Positions 25,621 through 32,972 of a stretch of DNA of 36,483 bases are shown here, piece by piece. Within the stretch, counting starts at the first letter, position 1. Each line of letters opens with the position of its first letter. The stretch covers positions 1-36,483 of the forward strand of contig JAFXMP010000330.1 in assembly GCA_017530275.1 (NCBI GenBank), given 5' to 3'. Position numbers and translations under genes: made by a program. Source of the stretch: Clostridia bacterium. Its GTDB lineage: Bacteria; Bacillota_A; Clostridia; Christensenellales; Aristaeellaceae. The notes beneath the pieces are model-generated. The model searched no databases, was not told the DNA's origin, and was given only the letters and a program-made list of their open reading frames with translations.

Positions 25621-25663
25621 CTGGGGGAAACCATTCTTTGACTCAAAGAATGGTTTCCCCCAG
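25621..25663. repeat. Perfect 20-bp hairpin with three-base loop
   Basis: The arms (25621-25640 and 25644-25663) are exact inverted repeats starting with CTGGGGGAAACC, loop ACT. It lies 15 bases beyond the purH stop on the transcribed strand. No T-run follows. It may stabilise the upstream purine mRNA, attenuate transcription, or be a dispersed repeat. Confidence 0.85.
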
Positions 25664-25677
25664 TATATCCTCTCGTC

Positions 25678-26862
25678 TCAATGATGGAACAGCCGCATCC
25701 CCGTAAAGGCCATGACCATGCCGAAACGGTCGCAGGTTTCGATCACCTGATCGTCCCGGATGGAGCCGCCGGGCTGGGCCACGTAGGAAACGCCGGAGCG
25801 GCGGGCGCGCTCGATGTTGTCGCCGAAGGGGAAGAATGCGTCGCTGCCTAAGGAAACGCCGGTGATGGCGTCCAGGAAAGCGCGTTTTTCCTCACGAGTG
25901 AAGGGCGCGGGCTTTTCGGTAAAGAACTGCTGCCATTTGCCGTCGGCCAGCACGTCGTCGTCCCAATCGGACAGATATACGTCGATCACGTTGTCCCGGT
26001 CGGCGCGGCCTAAGGTGGGCAGGAAGGGCAGATTCAGCACTTTGTCGCTCTGGCGCAGGTGCCACTTGTCGGCCTTGTCGCCGGCCAGACGGGTGCAGTG
26101 GATGCGGCTCTGCTGGCCCGCGCCAACGCCGATGGCCTGGCCCTGGTAAGCGTAGCAGACGGAATTGCTCTGGGTGTATTTGAGGGTGATCAGGGAAATG
26201 ATCAGGTCCCGCTTGGCTGCGGCGGGCAAGTCCTTTTTCGCGGTGGGGATGTTGGCGAGCAGGGCTTCGTTGATCTCGAAATTGTTCCGGCCCTGCTGGA
26301 AGGTGACGCCGAACACATCCTTGGTTTCCACGGGGTTGGGAATATAATCGGGGTCGATCTTGACGATATTGTAATTGCCCTTGCGCTTGGATTTGAGGAG
26401 TTCCAGGGCTTCGTCGGTGTAGCCGGGGGCGATGATGCCGTCGGATACTTCCCGCTTGATGATCTTCGCTGTGGTTTCGTCACACACGTCGGAAAGGGCG
26501 ATCCAGTCGCCGAAGGAACTCATACGGTCGGTGCCCCGGGCGCGGGCATAGGCGCAGGCCAGGGGGGAATCATTTAGGCCCTCGATGTCGTCCACAAAGC
26601 AGGCTTTCGCTAATTTTTCCGGCAGGGGCAGGCCCACGGCGGCGCAGGTGGGGGAGACGTGCTTGAAGGAAGCGGCGGCGGGCAGGCCCAAAGCGGCCTT
26701 TAATTCCTTCACCAGCTGCCAGGAATTCAGCGCGTCCAGGAAATTGATGTAGCCGGGACGGCCGCAGAGGATTTCAAAGGGCAGGTCGCTGCCGTCCTTC
26801 ATATAGACCTTGGCGGGCTTCTGGTTGGGGTTGCAGCCGTATTTCAGTTCAAATTCTTTCAT
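25678..26862 (-). CDS. purH: AICAR transformylase, stand-alone (PurH C-terminal domain equivalent)
   Basis: Step 9 of purine synthesis: AICAR + 10-formyl-THF to FAICAR. The 394 residues correspond to the transformylase half of bifunctional PurH; the N-terminal IMP cyclohydrolase half is absent. The catalytic Lys-His pair is in AASFKHVSPTCAAVG (about 63-77). Other conserved stretches are YARARGTDRMSSFGDWIALS, LKYTQSNSVCYAYQGQAIGVGAGQQSRIHC and LGSDAFFPFGDNIERA. The terminal VSYVAQPGGSIRDDQVI is the expected family end. AGGAGA lies before the ATG at 26862. The missing cyclohydrolase is supplied by the gene 15 bases upstream in the operon, an archaeal-type PurO. Confidence 0.93.
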   Translation of the reverse strand: MKEFELKYGCNPNQKPAKVYMKDGSDLPFEILCGRPGYINFLDALNSWQLVKELKAALGLPAAASFKHVSPTCAAVGLPLPEKLAKACFVDDIEGLNDSPLACAYARARGTDRMSSFGDWIALSDVCDETTAKIIKREVSDGIIAPGYTDEALELLKSKRKGNYNIVKIDPDYIPNPVETKDVFGVTFQQGRNNFEINEALLANIPTAKKDLPAAAKRDLIISLITLKYTQSNSVCYAYQGQAIGVGAGQQSRIHCTRLAGDKADKWHLRQSDKVLNLPFLPTLGRADRDNVIDVYLSDWDDDVLADGKWQQFFTEKPAPFTREEKRAFLDAITGVSLGSDAFFPFGDNIERARRSGVSYVAQPGGSIRDDQVIETCDRFGMVMAFTGMRLFHH

Positions 26863-26877
26863 GGCTTATCTCTCCTG

Positions 26878-27585
26878 TTACTGATGTTTATTCAGAATGC
26901 GGGTTTCCACGCCGCTGTCTTTCAGGCTGATATACCGCACGAACAGGGAAATCTTGTTATTTTCGTTCAGGTTTTCCCAAACGGCTTTTGTGAAATCGTC
27001 GATGTCGTCCATGGTTTCGATCTGCTCCGGTTCTCCCTCGAAGGAGGGCAGGGGCTTGCCGTCGCCGATATAGGTGTGGATGAAGTGGCCAAGGCCCGCC
27101 ACAGGCGCAAAATCGAAGGTGAAGCGGTTGCAGCGCTTGCCTTCCCCGTCGGCGGATTTGAGGATGCTCATCTGATACCACCAGCACTTGTCCCAGTGCA
27201 GCAGGGCGCTGATGCGGGGGGTATAGTTGGGCTTGTCCGGCTCAAAGCCCCGGGTGCGCAGGGCGTTTTCAAAGCTGTCGCCCTTTTTCAGGAAATCCCG
27301 GATGGTGTCGGTCTGGTCGCCGTTGGTGACGATCAGAGCGTTTTTCACGGTCCGCACCGGCGCGTAGATGATGAGGGAGGGGTCCTCCACCTTGCTTTCG
27401 TCGAAGGGATAGATCATCACGTCGTCCCCTTCGGCACGAAAAATGCGGTTGCGGCTGTTTTCGCTGCGCCCCATGATGAAGTAGGCGGACACGGCCTGAG
27501 TACCGTCCGGCGTCAGGCCCACGACGATGCCGCGGCCGGGGTAAGAATTGGCGGAGAGAAGGGAAGCGATAGAGGATTTCTGCAT
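26878..27585 (-). CDS. purO: IMP cyclohydrolase, archaeal PurO type
   Basis: Final step of IMP synthesis: FAICAR cyclises to IMP. The 235-residue protein matches the IMP_cyclohyd (PurO) family, not the PurH N-terminal domain. It has SYPGRGIVVGLTPDG (13-27) and AYFIMGRSENSRNRIF (about 33-48), the most conserved family stretch, then RTVKNALIVTNGDQTDT and NYTPRISALL. The enzyme was first described in methanogens and occurs in a subset of Bacillota. The ATG at 27585 has AGGGG ten bases upstream; the open frame upstream of it has no ribosome binding site. It precedes the transformylase by 15 bases. It follows the toxin-antitoxin pair, so its expression could depend partly on the antitoxin promoter. 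Confidence 0.9.
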   Translation of the reverse strand: MQKSSIASLLSANSYPGRGIVVGLTPDGTQAVSAYFIMGRSENSRNRIFRAEGDDVMIYPFDESKVEDPSLIIYAPVRTVKNALIVTNGDQTDTIRDFLKKGDSFENALRTRGFEPDKPNYTPRISALLHWDKCWWYQMSILKSADGEGKRCNRFTFDFAPVAGLGHFIHTYIGDGKPLPSFEGEPEQIETMDDIDDFTKAVWENLNENNKISLFVRYISLKDSGVETRILNKHQ

Positions 27586-27652
27586 ATTGGATGGCCCCTT
27601 TCGTTTGTATGTAGAGGTTAAGGCGTAAAGCTTGACAGTCAATAAGTGTTTT

Positions 27653-27985
27653 TCAGACAAAAGAGAAGCCATTTTTCAGAATAGAAATCCAGTCTCTTTT
27701 GCAGTAAAGGAAGCGCGTAATATAGATCGATTGATCCGGCTCCGATACGGTATAAAATGCCAGGTAATTCTTGATCGGGACAAACCGAATTCCCCAGGCT
27801 TTAAGCACGGGATCATCCACCAAAGGGTATTTTTCGGGGAAACAGGTCAAGGCATACAATTTCCCTTCCGCTTCATCCAGCAGATCGTCAGCAGCCTGGG
27901 GATTCAGAAGCACATGTTCAATATAATCCGCGGCGCTGTTCAAATCTTTTTCCGCTGCTTGCGTGATATGAATTGCGTAGGTCAT
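27653..27985 (-). CDS. ParE/RelE-family toxin
   Basis: The 110-residue protein has the ParE/RelE-fold pattern. It starts MTYAIHITQAAEKDLNSAADYIEHVL, continues with a helical hairpin and ends with beta strands (IRFVPIKNYLAFYTVSEPDQSIYITRFLYCKRDW). The RF and R-D-W residues near the end fit the plasmid-stabilisation toxin family (ParE inhibits gyrase, RelE cleaves ribosome-bound mRNA). Which activity applies here cannot be read. Its ATG overlaps the antitoxin stop by four bases (ATGA), so translation is coupled. The pair interrupts the purine genes between purN and purO. Confidence 0.85.
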   Translation of the reverse strand: MTYAIHITQAAEKDLNSAADYIEHVLLNPQAADDLLDEAEGKLYALTCFPEKYPLVDDPVLKAWGIRFVPIKNYLAFYTVSEPDQSIYITRFLYCKRDWISILKNGFSFV

Positions 27986-28245
27986 CTTTTGCGCCTCGCC
28001 CGGATATCCGCTATCGCTTCTGAAAAAAGCCGCGTTTTCCCAGATTGAATATCGTCAAGCCCTTCTTTAATGAGGCCGTAAAGCTCAAAGCGCCCAATTA
28101 ATTGTTCATAGGCTTCAATGCTCATAACGGCCAAATCTCCTTTCCCGTTTTTTGTGATAAAAACAGGTTCGGAATACTGATGGCAAAAGTTGGAGATTCC
28201 GTTATAATCATTCCGAAGTTCAGCGCTGGATTTAATCGCAGGCAT
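27982..28245 (-). CDS. Phd/YefM-family antitoxin
   Basis: The 87-residue product starts MPAIKSSAELRNDYNGISNF, the AbrB-independent Phd/YefM N-terminus that binds DNA. It continues with PVFITKNGKGDLAVMSIEAYEQL, the family signature, and a charged C-terminal helix that would wrap the toxin. GGAGGTG lies before the ATG at 28245; an upstream in-frame ATG at 28272 overlaps the promoter and is rejected. Family members repress their own promoter with the toxin as co-repressor, and the promoter here is immediately upstream (28274-28302). Confidence 0.87.
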   Translation of the reverse strand: MPAIKSSAELRNDYNGISNFCHQYSEPVFITKNGKGDLAVMSIEAYEQLIGRFELYGLIKEGLDDIQSGKTRLFSEAIADIRARRKR

Positions 28246-28273
28246 AGCGACACCTCCATTCAATGATAACAAA

Positions 28274-28302
28274 ATTATAACGAAATTTCTTTATAAAGTC
28301 AA
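28274..28302 (-). promoter_or_regulatory. Near-consensus sigma-A promoter of the toxin-antitoxin pair
   Basis: Minus strand TTGACT (28302-28297), 17-base spacer, TATAAT (28279-28274); start near 28267. The -35 box covers the purN stop codon (28301-28299), so the promoter begins exactly at the gene boundary. Confidence 0.85.
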
Positions 28303-28907
28303 GCTCCAAGCGAAAGAAGCTCTTTTGCCGCCAGTTCCGCCGCCTGGGGCAGGATGATCCATTCCGCCTGCTCCATGACGCGCCGCTGAAGGATTTCGGG
28401 GGTGTCGCCGGGCAGCACGTCGACGGCCTTTTGCAGGATGATTTCGCCGCCGTCGGCGATTTCGTTCACGTAATGCACCGTGGCCCCCGTGACCTTTACG
28501 CCCCGGGCCAGGGCCGCTTCGTGAACGTGGAGACCGTAGTATCCTTTGCCCCCGAAGGCGGGAAGCAAAGCGGGATGCACGTTCAGGATGCGGCGGGGAT
28601 AACGGCGGACAAAATCCTGGGAAAGGATGCTCATGAACCCGGCCAGGATGATCAGCTGCACGTGATCCCTTTCCAGCAGGTCTAAAATAGCCTGTTCAAA
28701 GGCTTTCTGCGTGCTGCCTTTCCGCTGGCACACATAGCCGGGGATCACCGCGTGGGCTGCCCGTGTCAGGGCGTAGGCGTCGGGATTGGAAGAAATCACG
28801 GACACGAATTCCACGTGGGGAAGCTTCCCCGACCGTTTGGCGTCGATCAGAGCCTGCAGGTTGGTGCCGCCGCCGGACACCAGCACGGCGGTGCGTACCG
28901 TGTTCAT
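28299..28907 (-). CDS. purN: Phosphoribosylglycinamide formyltransferase
   Basis: Step 3 of purine synthesis: GAR + 10-formyl-THF to FGAR. The 202-residue protein has the substrate loop SGGGTNLQAL (about 11-20) and the formyl-folate site ILAGFMSILSQ. The catalytic Asn-His are in RILNVHPALLPAFGGKGYYG, and the last conserved Asp is in VNEIADGGEIILQ. The ATG at 28907 overlaps the purM stop (ATGA), giving translational coupling. The stop codon lies inside the -35 box of the toxin-antitoxin promoter. Confidence 0.95.
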   Translation of the reverse strand: MNTVRTAVLVSGGGTNLQALIDAKRSGKLPHVEFVSVISSNPDAYALTRAAHAVIPGYVCQRKGSTQKAFEQAILDLLERDHVQLIILAGFMSILSQDFVRRYPRRILNVHPALLPAFGGKGYYGLHVHEAALARGVKVTGATVHYVNEIADGGEIILQKAVDVLPGDTPEILQRRVMEQAEWIILPQAAELAAKELLSLGA

Positions 28908-29914
28908 GGAATCACCACGCCTTCGTCCCCGGTGACGATTTCGCCCAGCACGTAGCTGCCGGGGCAGAGGGACAGGATTTTCAGTGCGTTATCGGGAGAG
29001 CAGGTCAGGGTCATGCCCACGCCCATATTGAAGGTGTTGAACATATCCCGTTCGGGGATGCTCCCCTTTTCCTGGAGGAAAGAGAGAATTTCCAGGGTGC
29101 GCAGGGCGCTTTTATCGATTTTTGCCGTCAGTCCGTCGGGCAGGCTGCGGGGAATGTTCTCATAAAAGCCTCCGCCGGTGATGTGGGCGGCGGATTTGAT
29201 GAGGCCGCTTTCGATCAGGGGCAGCAGAGCCTGCACGTAAATGCGGGTGGGGGTCAGCAGGGTTTCGCCTAAGGTGGAGGTTCCGAAAGGCATGCTCAAA
29301 TCCATCCCGGCGATGATTTTCCGGATCAGGGAAAAGCCGTTGGAATGCACGCCGGAGGAGGGCAGGGCGATGAGCGCGTCACCGGGTTGCACCTTGGATT
29401 TATCTAAAATTTTGGGTTTATCCACTACGCCCACGCAGAAGCCCGCCAGATCATATTCGTTTTCAGGGTAAAAACCGGGCATTTCCGCCGTTTCCCCGCC
29501 GGTGAGGGCGGCGCCGGCCTGCACGCAGCCTTCGCACACGCCGCTTACGATAGCGGCAATTTTTTCAGGCACGTTTTTGCCACAGGCGATGTAATCCAGA
29601 AAAAACAAAGGCTTGGCCCCGCAGACGATCACGTCGTTCACGCACATGGCCACGCAGTCGATGCCCACGGTATCATGCTTGTCCATTTGAAAGGCCAGCT
29701 TGAGTTTGGTGCCCACCCCGTCGGTGCCGGACACCAGCACGGGCTGTTCCATGCCTTTCACATCCAGTTCAAACAGCCCCCCAAAGCCGCCAACGCCGCC
29801 CAGGGCTCCGGCGGTCATCGTGCGGGCGATATGGGTCTTCATCAGTTCCACGGCCTTGTAGCCCGCCGTGATGTCCACGCCCGATGCCTTGTAAGATTCA
29901 GAGTAACTTTTCAT
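28904..29914 (-). CDS. purM: Phosphoribosylformylglycinamidine cyclo-ligase (AIR synthetase)
   Basis: Step 5 of purine synthesis: FGAM + ATP to AIR. The 336-residue protein starts MKSYSESYKASGVDITAGYK. It carries the SGTDGVGTKLKLA ATP-site motif (about 61-73), MCVNDVIVCGAKPLFFLDYIACG, GCVQAGAALTGGETAEMPGF and SSGVHSNGFSLIRKI, all family hallmarks. The ATG at 29914 is preferred, with AGGTGG eight bases upstream; the GTG at 29926 is in frame but sits inside that site. It lies 45 bases after purF and overlaps purN by four bases. Confidence 0.96.
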   Translation of the reverse strand: MKSYSESYKASGVDITAGYKAVELMKTHIARTMTAGALGGVGGFGGLFELDVKGMEQPVLVSGTDGVGTKLKLAFQMDKHDTVGIDCVAMCVNDVIVCGAKPLFFLDYIACGKNVPEKIAAIVSGVCEGCVQAGAALTGGETAEMPGFYPENEYDLAGFCVGVVDKPKILDKSKVQPGDALIALPSSGVHSNGFSLIRKIIAGMDLSMPFGTSTLGETLLTPTRIYVQALLPLIESGLIKSAAHITGGGFYENIPRSLPDGLTAKIDKSALRTLEILSFLQEKGSIPERDMFNTFNMGVGMTLTCSPDNALKILSLCPGSYVLGEIVTGDEGVVIP

Positions 29915-29959
29915 GTTGCTATCCACCTGCTGTTTTATTATGAGGCCCAGCTTCGTTTC

Positions 29960-31399
29960 CTACTCCAGAGCCCGCCTTTCGCTTTTTTTGTATTCAAACC
30001 GGGATTTGGTGCGCTTTATAGGCACCTCCGTTGTATATTTTCCGGAGAAACAGGCGTCGCAGAAACCGCCGCAGGTGCTGCCGTCTGCCAAGCAATGCAC
30101 GTCCTCCAGCGCCAGATAGCCCAGGGAATCCACCCCGATGATCTCGGCGATTTCGGGAATGGTGTGATGGCAGGCGATCAGGTTGTCCCGGGAATCGATG
30201 TCCGTTCCGTAATAGCAGGGGTTCAGGAAGGGCGGCGCGGTGACGCGGAAATGTACCTCGGTGGCCCCGGCGTCCCGCAGCAGGTTCACGATGCGCTTGC
30301 TGGTGGTGCCGCGCACGATAGAATCGTCGATCAGCACCACCCGCTTGCCACGCACCACGGAGGCGATGGGGTTCAGCTTAATGCGCACCTTGTCTTCCCG
30401 GGACTTCTGGCCGGGGGAAATGAAGGTGCGGCCGATATAACGGTTTTTAATGAAGCCGATGCCGTAAGGGATGCCGCTTTGCCGGGCGTAGCCGATGGCG
30501 GCGTCCAGGCCGGAATCGGGCACGCCGATCACGATATCGGCGTCCGCGGGCTGCTTCATAGCCAGGAATTCCCCGGCGCGGACCCGGGCCTCGTGCACGC
30601 TGGCCCCGTCGATGACAGAATCGGGCCGGGCGAAATAGATGTATTCAAATACGCACAAGGAGGGCTTGCATTCGCCGCAGTGCTCCCGGATGGAGCGCAC
30701 GCCGCTTTGCTCGAATACCACGATTTCCCCAGGCTCCACGTCCCGAACCAACGCAGCTCCCACCGCGTCCAGGGCGCAGGATTCGCTGGCGACCACGTAG
30801 CCGCCGTCCGGCAGGGTGCCATAGCACAGGGGACGGAAGCCGTGAGGGTCCCGGGCGGCGATGATCTTGCTGGGGGACATGACCACCAGGGAATAAGCGC
30901 CCTGAATGCGGCGCATGGCGCGGCAGAGGGCGTCCTCGATGGAGGGAGCGGTGAGGCGTTCCTTGGTGATGATATAGGAAATCACTTCGGTATCGGAAGT
31001 GGTGTGGAAGATGGAACCCTCCAGCTCCAGTCTCTCCCGCAGCTCAAAGGAATTGATCAGGTTGCCATTGTGACACAGGGCCATGGGGCCTTTAATATGG
31101 TTCACCAGAATGGGCTGGGCGTTCATGCGGCTGGAGGAGCCGGTGGTGCCGTAGCGCACGTGGCCCACGGCCATATCCCCAAAGCCTAACTTTTTCACCA
31201 CATCCGGGGTAAACACATCGTTGACCAGACCGGTATCCTTGTGCGCATTGAACAAGCCGTCGTCGTTCACCACGATGCCGCAGCTTTCCTGGCCCCGATG
31301 CTGTAAGGCGAATAATCCGTAATAGGCGGTGGACGCCACATCGCAGCGCTCTTTTGCCAGGATGCCGAACACGCCGCATTCTTCGTGCAGTTGACTCAT
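29960..31399 (-). CDS. purF: Amidophosphoribosyltransferase
   Basis: First committed step: PRPP + Gln to 5-phosphoribosylamine. The 479-residue protein begins MSQLHEECGVFG. A seven-residue propeptide would be removed to expose Cys8 as the N-terminal nucleophile, as in the Bacillus-type enzyme. The PRPP loop is VVLIDDSIVRGTTSKRIVNL (about 355-374). The Fe-S cluster type is shown by the C-terminal Cys cluster TCGGFCDACFSG. GGAGAA lies seven bases before the ATG at 31399; the upstream part of the open frame overlaps purC and has no site. It is four bases after purC. The cluster is oxygen-sensitive in known relatives. Confidence 0.96.
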   Translation of the reverse strand: MSQLHEECGVFGILAKERCDVASTAYYGLFALQHRGQESCGIVVNDDGLFNAHKDTGLVNDVFTPDVVKKLGFGDMAVGHVRYGTTGSSSRMNAQPILVNHIKGPMALCHNGNLINSFELRERLELEGSIFHTTSDTEVISYIITKERLTAPSIEDALCRAMRRIQGAYSLVVMSPSKIIAARDPHGFRPLCYGTLPDGGYVVASESCALDAVGAALVRDVEPGEIVVFEQSGVRSIREHCGECKPSLCVFEYIYFARPDSVIDGASVHEARVRAGEFLAMKQPADADIVIGVPDSGLDAAIGYARQSGIPYGIGFIKNRYIGRTFISPGQKSREDKVRIKLNPIASVVRGKRVVLIDDSIVRGTTSKRIVNLLRDAGATEVHFRVTAPPFLNPCYYGTDIDSRDNLIACHHTIPEIAEIIGVDSLGYLALEDVHCLADGSTCGGFCDACFSGKYTTEVPIKRTKSRFEYKKSERRALE

Positions 31400-31403
31400 A
31401 GGC

Positions 31404-32114
31404 CTATTCTCCCAGCAGCCTGCGCAGGATTTCCTGGTAGGCATCCTCTACGCCGCCTAAATCCCGGCGAAAACGGTCCTTGTCCAGCTTTTCATGCGTC
31501 ACGCTGTCCCAGAAGCGGCAGGTGTCGGGGGAGATTTCGTCGGCCAGCACGATGGCGCCGTCCTTGGTCTTCCCATATTCCAGCTTGAAATCGATCAGTT
31601 CGATCCCGGCGGATTTCAAATATTCGGACAGCACTTGGTTTACCTTGAAGGAATAGGCGGCGATCTGCTGAAGCTCTTCCGGGGTAGCCCAGCCCATGGC
31701 CAGGATGTGGTAATCATTTACCATGGGGTCGCCCAAATCGTCGTTCTTATAACAGTATTCCAGCACGGTTTTGCCCAGCTTTACGCCTTCCGGCAGACCC
31801 AGACGCTTGCTGAGGCTCCCGGCGGCGATGTTGCGCACGATCACTTCTAGCGGAACGATAGTCACCTTTTTTACCAGCGTTTCCCGGTCGTTCAGCTCTT
31901 CCACCAGATGGGTGGGCACGCCGTTCTTTTCCAGCAGGCGCATCAGGTGGTTGGTGACCCGGTTGTTGATGGCGCCTTTGCCTAAGATCGTGCCTTTTTT
32001 CAGGCCGTTAAAGGCGGTGGCGTCATCCTTGTAGGATACGATACAGAAATCAGGATCATCGGTAGCGAATACTTTTTTGGCTTTGCCTTCGTACAGCTGG
32101 GTGTTTTTTTCCAT
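31404..32114 (-). CDS. purC: SAICAR synthase
   Basis: Step 7 of purine synthesis: CAIR + Asp + ATP to SAICAR. The 236-residue protein starts [20 protein letters not shown]. It has the expected [20 protein letters not shown] site, [42 protein letters not shown] and the metal-binding [19 protein letters not shown] lies before the ATG at 32114. It is 37 bases after purE and four before purF. The next enzyme, adenylosuccinate lyase (PurB), is not in the window. Confidence 0.96.
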   Translation of the reverse strand: MEKNTQLYEGKAKKVFATDDPDFCIVSYKDDATAFNGLKKGTILGKGAINNRVTNHLMRLLEKNGVPTHLVEELNDRETLVKKVTIVPLEVIVRNIAAGSLSKRLGLPEGVKLGKTVLEYCYKNDDLGDPMVNDYHILAMGWATPEELQQIAAYSFKVNQVLSEYLKSAGIELIDFKLEYGKTKDGAIVLADEISPDTCRFWDSVTHEKLDKDRFRRDLGGVEDAYQEILRRLLGE

Positions 32115-32151
32115 GGTGACATACCCCTTTCAATTAAATCGGAAGATCATT

Positions 32152-32637
32152 TCATCGTTTTTGCAGTTCGCGGTCTTTTTCCAGCACCTTGTCTGCCGCA
32201 GCCCGGCGCAGATCCTTAAGCTTTTGAGTGAGTTCCGGGTCATTCACGGCGATGATCTGAGCGGCCAGCAGGGCGGCGTTCTGCGCCCCGTCGATTGCTA
32301 CGGTGGCCACCGGAATACCGGAGGGCATCTGCACTGTGGAAAGCAGGGCGTCCAGCCCGTCCAGGGTGGAGGATTTGATGGGAATGCCGATCACCGGCAG
32401 CACCGTGCTGACTGCCAGCGCCCCAGCCAGGTGGGCGGCCTTGCCCGCCGCGGCGATTAGTGCGCCGAAGCCCCTTTCAGCCGCGTTTTGAGCGAAATCC
32501 CGGGTCTCCGACGGCGTGCGGTGGGCGGAATAGATGTGCATTTCATAGGGAACACCGAGGCTTTTCAGCGTTTCCGCCGCCTTTTCCACCACGGGCAGGT
32601 CGCTGTCGCTGCCCATGATGATGCCAATCTTTTTCAT
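32152..32637 (-). CDS. purE: N5-carboxyaminoimidazole ribonucleotide mutase / AIR carboxylase
   Basis: Step 6 of purine synthesis. The 161-residue protein starts [20 protein letters not shown] and has YSAHRTPSE (about 42-50), the catalytic His loop. It then has [14 protein letters not shown] and [39 protein letters not shown]. No purK is seen. Either purK lies elsewhere or this PurE works directly with CO2; the HRTP motif fits the class I (mutase) type better. The ATG at 32637 follows AGGAG at nine bases; the longer frame to 32724 crosses the promoter. First gene of the purine cluster. Confidence 0.95.
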   Translation of the reverse strand: MKKIGIIMGSDSDLPVVEKAAETLKSLGVPYEMHIYSAHRTPSETRDFAQNAAERGFGALIAAAGKAAHLAGALAVSTVLPVIGIPIKSSTLDGLDALLSTVQMPSGIPVATVAIDGAQNAALLAAQIIAVNDPELTQKLKDLRRAAADKVLEKDRELQKR

Positions 32638-32691
32638 CGGATCACGGCTCCTTGCATGCATAAGGTATTCGCCCCAGGCGAAACACAGGAC

Positions 32692-32720
32692 ATTATAGCA
32701 TGCTGGAGGCTGATATGCAA
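32692..32720 (-). promoter_or_regulatory. Sigma-A promoter of the purine operon
   Basis: Minus strand TTGCAT (32720-32715), 17-base spacer, TATAAT (32697-32692). The start near 32685 leaves a leader of about 48 bases. The leader opens with a small hairpin TTCGCC/GGCGAA (32668-32682) and is too short for a purine riboswitch. Confidence 0.8.
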
Positions 32721-32756
32721 GCATTTATCTGAATTATTTATCGAAAAATGCAGTGA

Positions 32757-32842
32757 ATGTTCGTGTTTTAAATGGATATACCGGCATAAAACCCATGAAG
32801 AATGAACATCATATCAAATAAGACCATAAAATAGCGAACATT
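32757..32842. promoter_or_regulatory. PurBox-like inverted sites upstream of purE
   Basis: AAACACGAACATT on the minus strand (32769-32757) and AATAGCGAACATT on the plus strand (32830-32842) match the Bacillus/Lactococcus PurBox AWWWCCGAACWWT at 11 and 12 of 13 positions. They share the 9-mer CGAACATTC in inverted orientation. The 60-base gap is much longer than the usual 16-17, although a weaker GAACAT copy lies between. PurR control is only a candidate. Confidence 0.35.
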
Positions 32843-32911
32843 CTACATTGGCTGAATCAACGCATTTTCTCCCTGATATTCCATGGAGCGCCATCTTTCG
32901 GGAAGATTTCC

Positions 32912-32942
32912 TGCATAGGGATTCCAAAAAGCAAGCATAATG
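32912..32942 (+). promoter_or_regulatory. Forespore (sigma-G/sigma-F type) promoter of spoIVB
   Basis: TGCATA (32912-32917) matches the sigma-G -35 consensus TGMATA. After 18 bases CATAATG (32936-32942) matches CATAMTA at six of seven. The predicted start is about 25 bases before the ATG at 32973. spoIVB is known to be transcribed by these sigma factors in Bacillus. Confidence 0.7.
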
Positions 32943-32972
32943 GGAAGCGAAATAGGAAAACGGAGGATGCGT

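Noticed and set aside
29675..31189. Long plus-strand open frame (504 codons) opposite purF and purM
   Set aside because: It is antisense to two certain genes, is rich in Gly, His and Ala from GC-rich reverse codons, and matches no family motif; a typical shadow frame.
32638..32690. Purine riboswitch in the purE leader
   Set aside because: The leader is about 48 bases, too short for the roughly 70-base aptamer, and only a small hairpin is visible.
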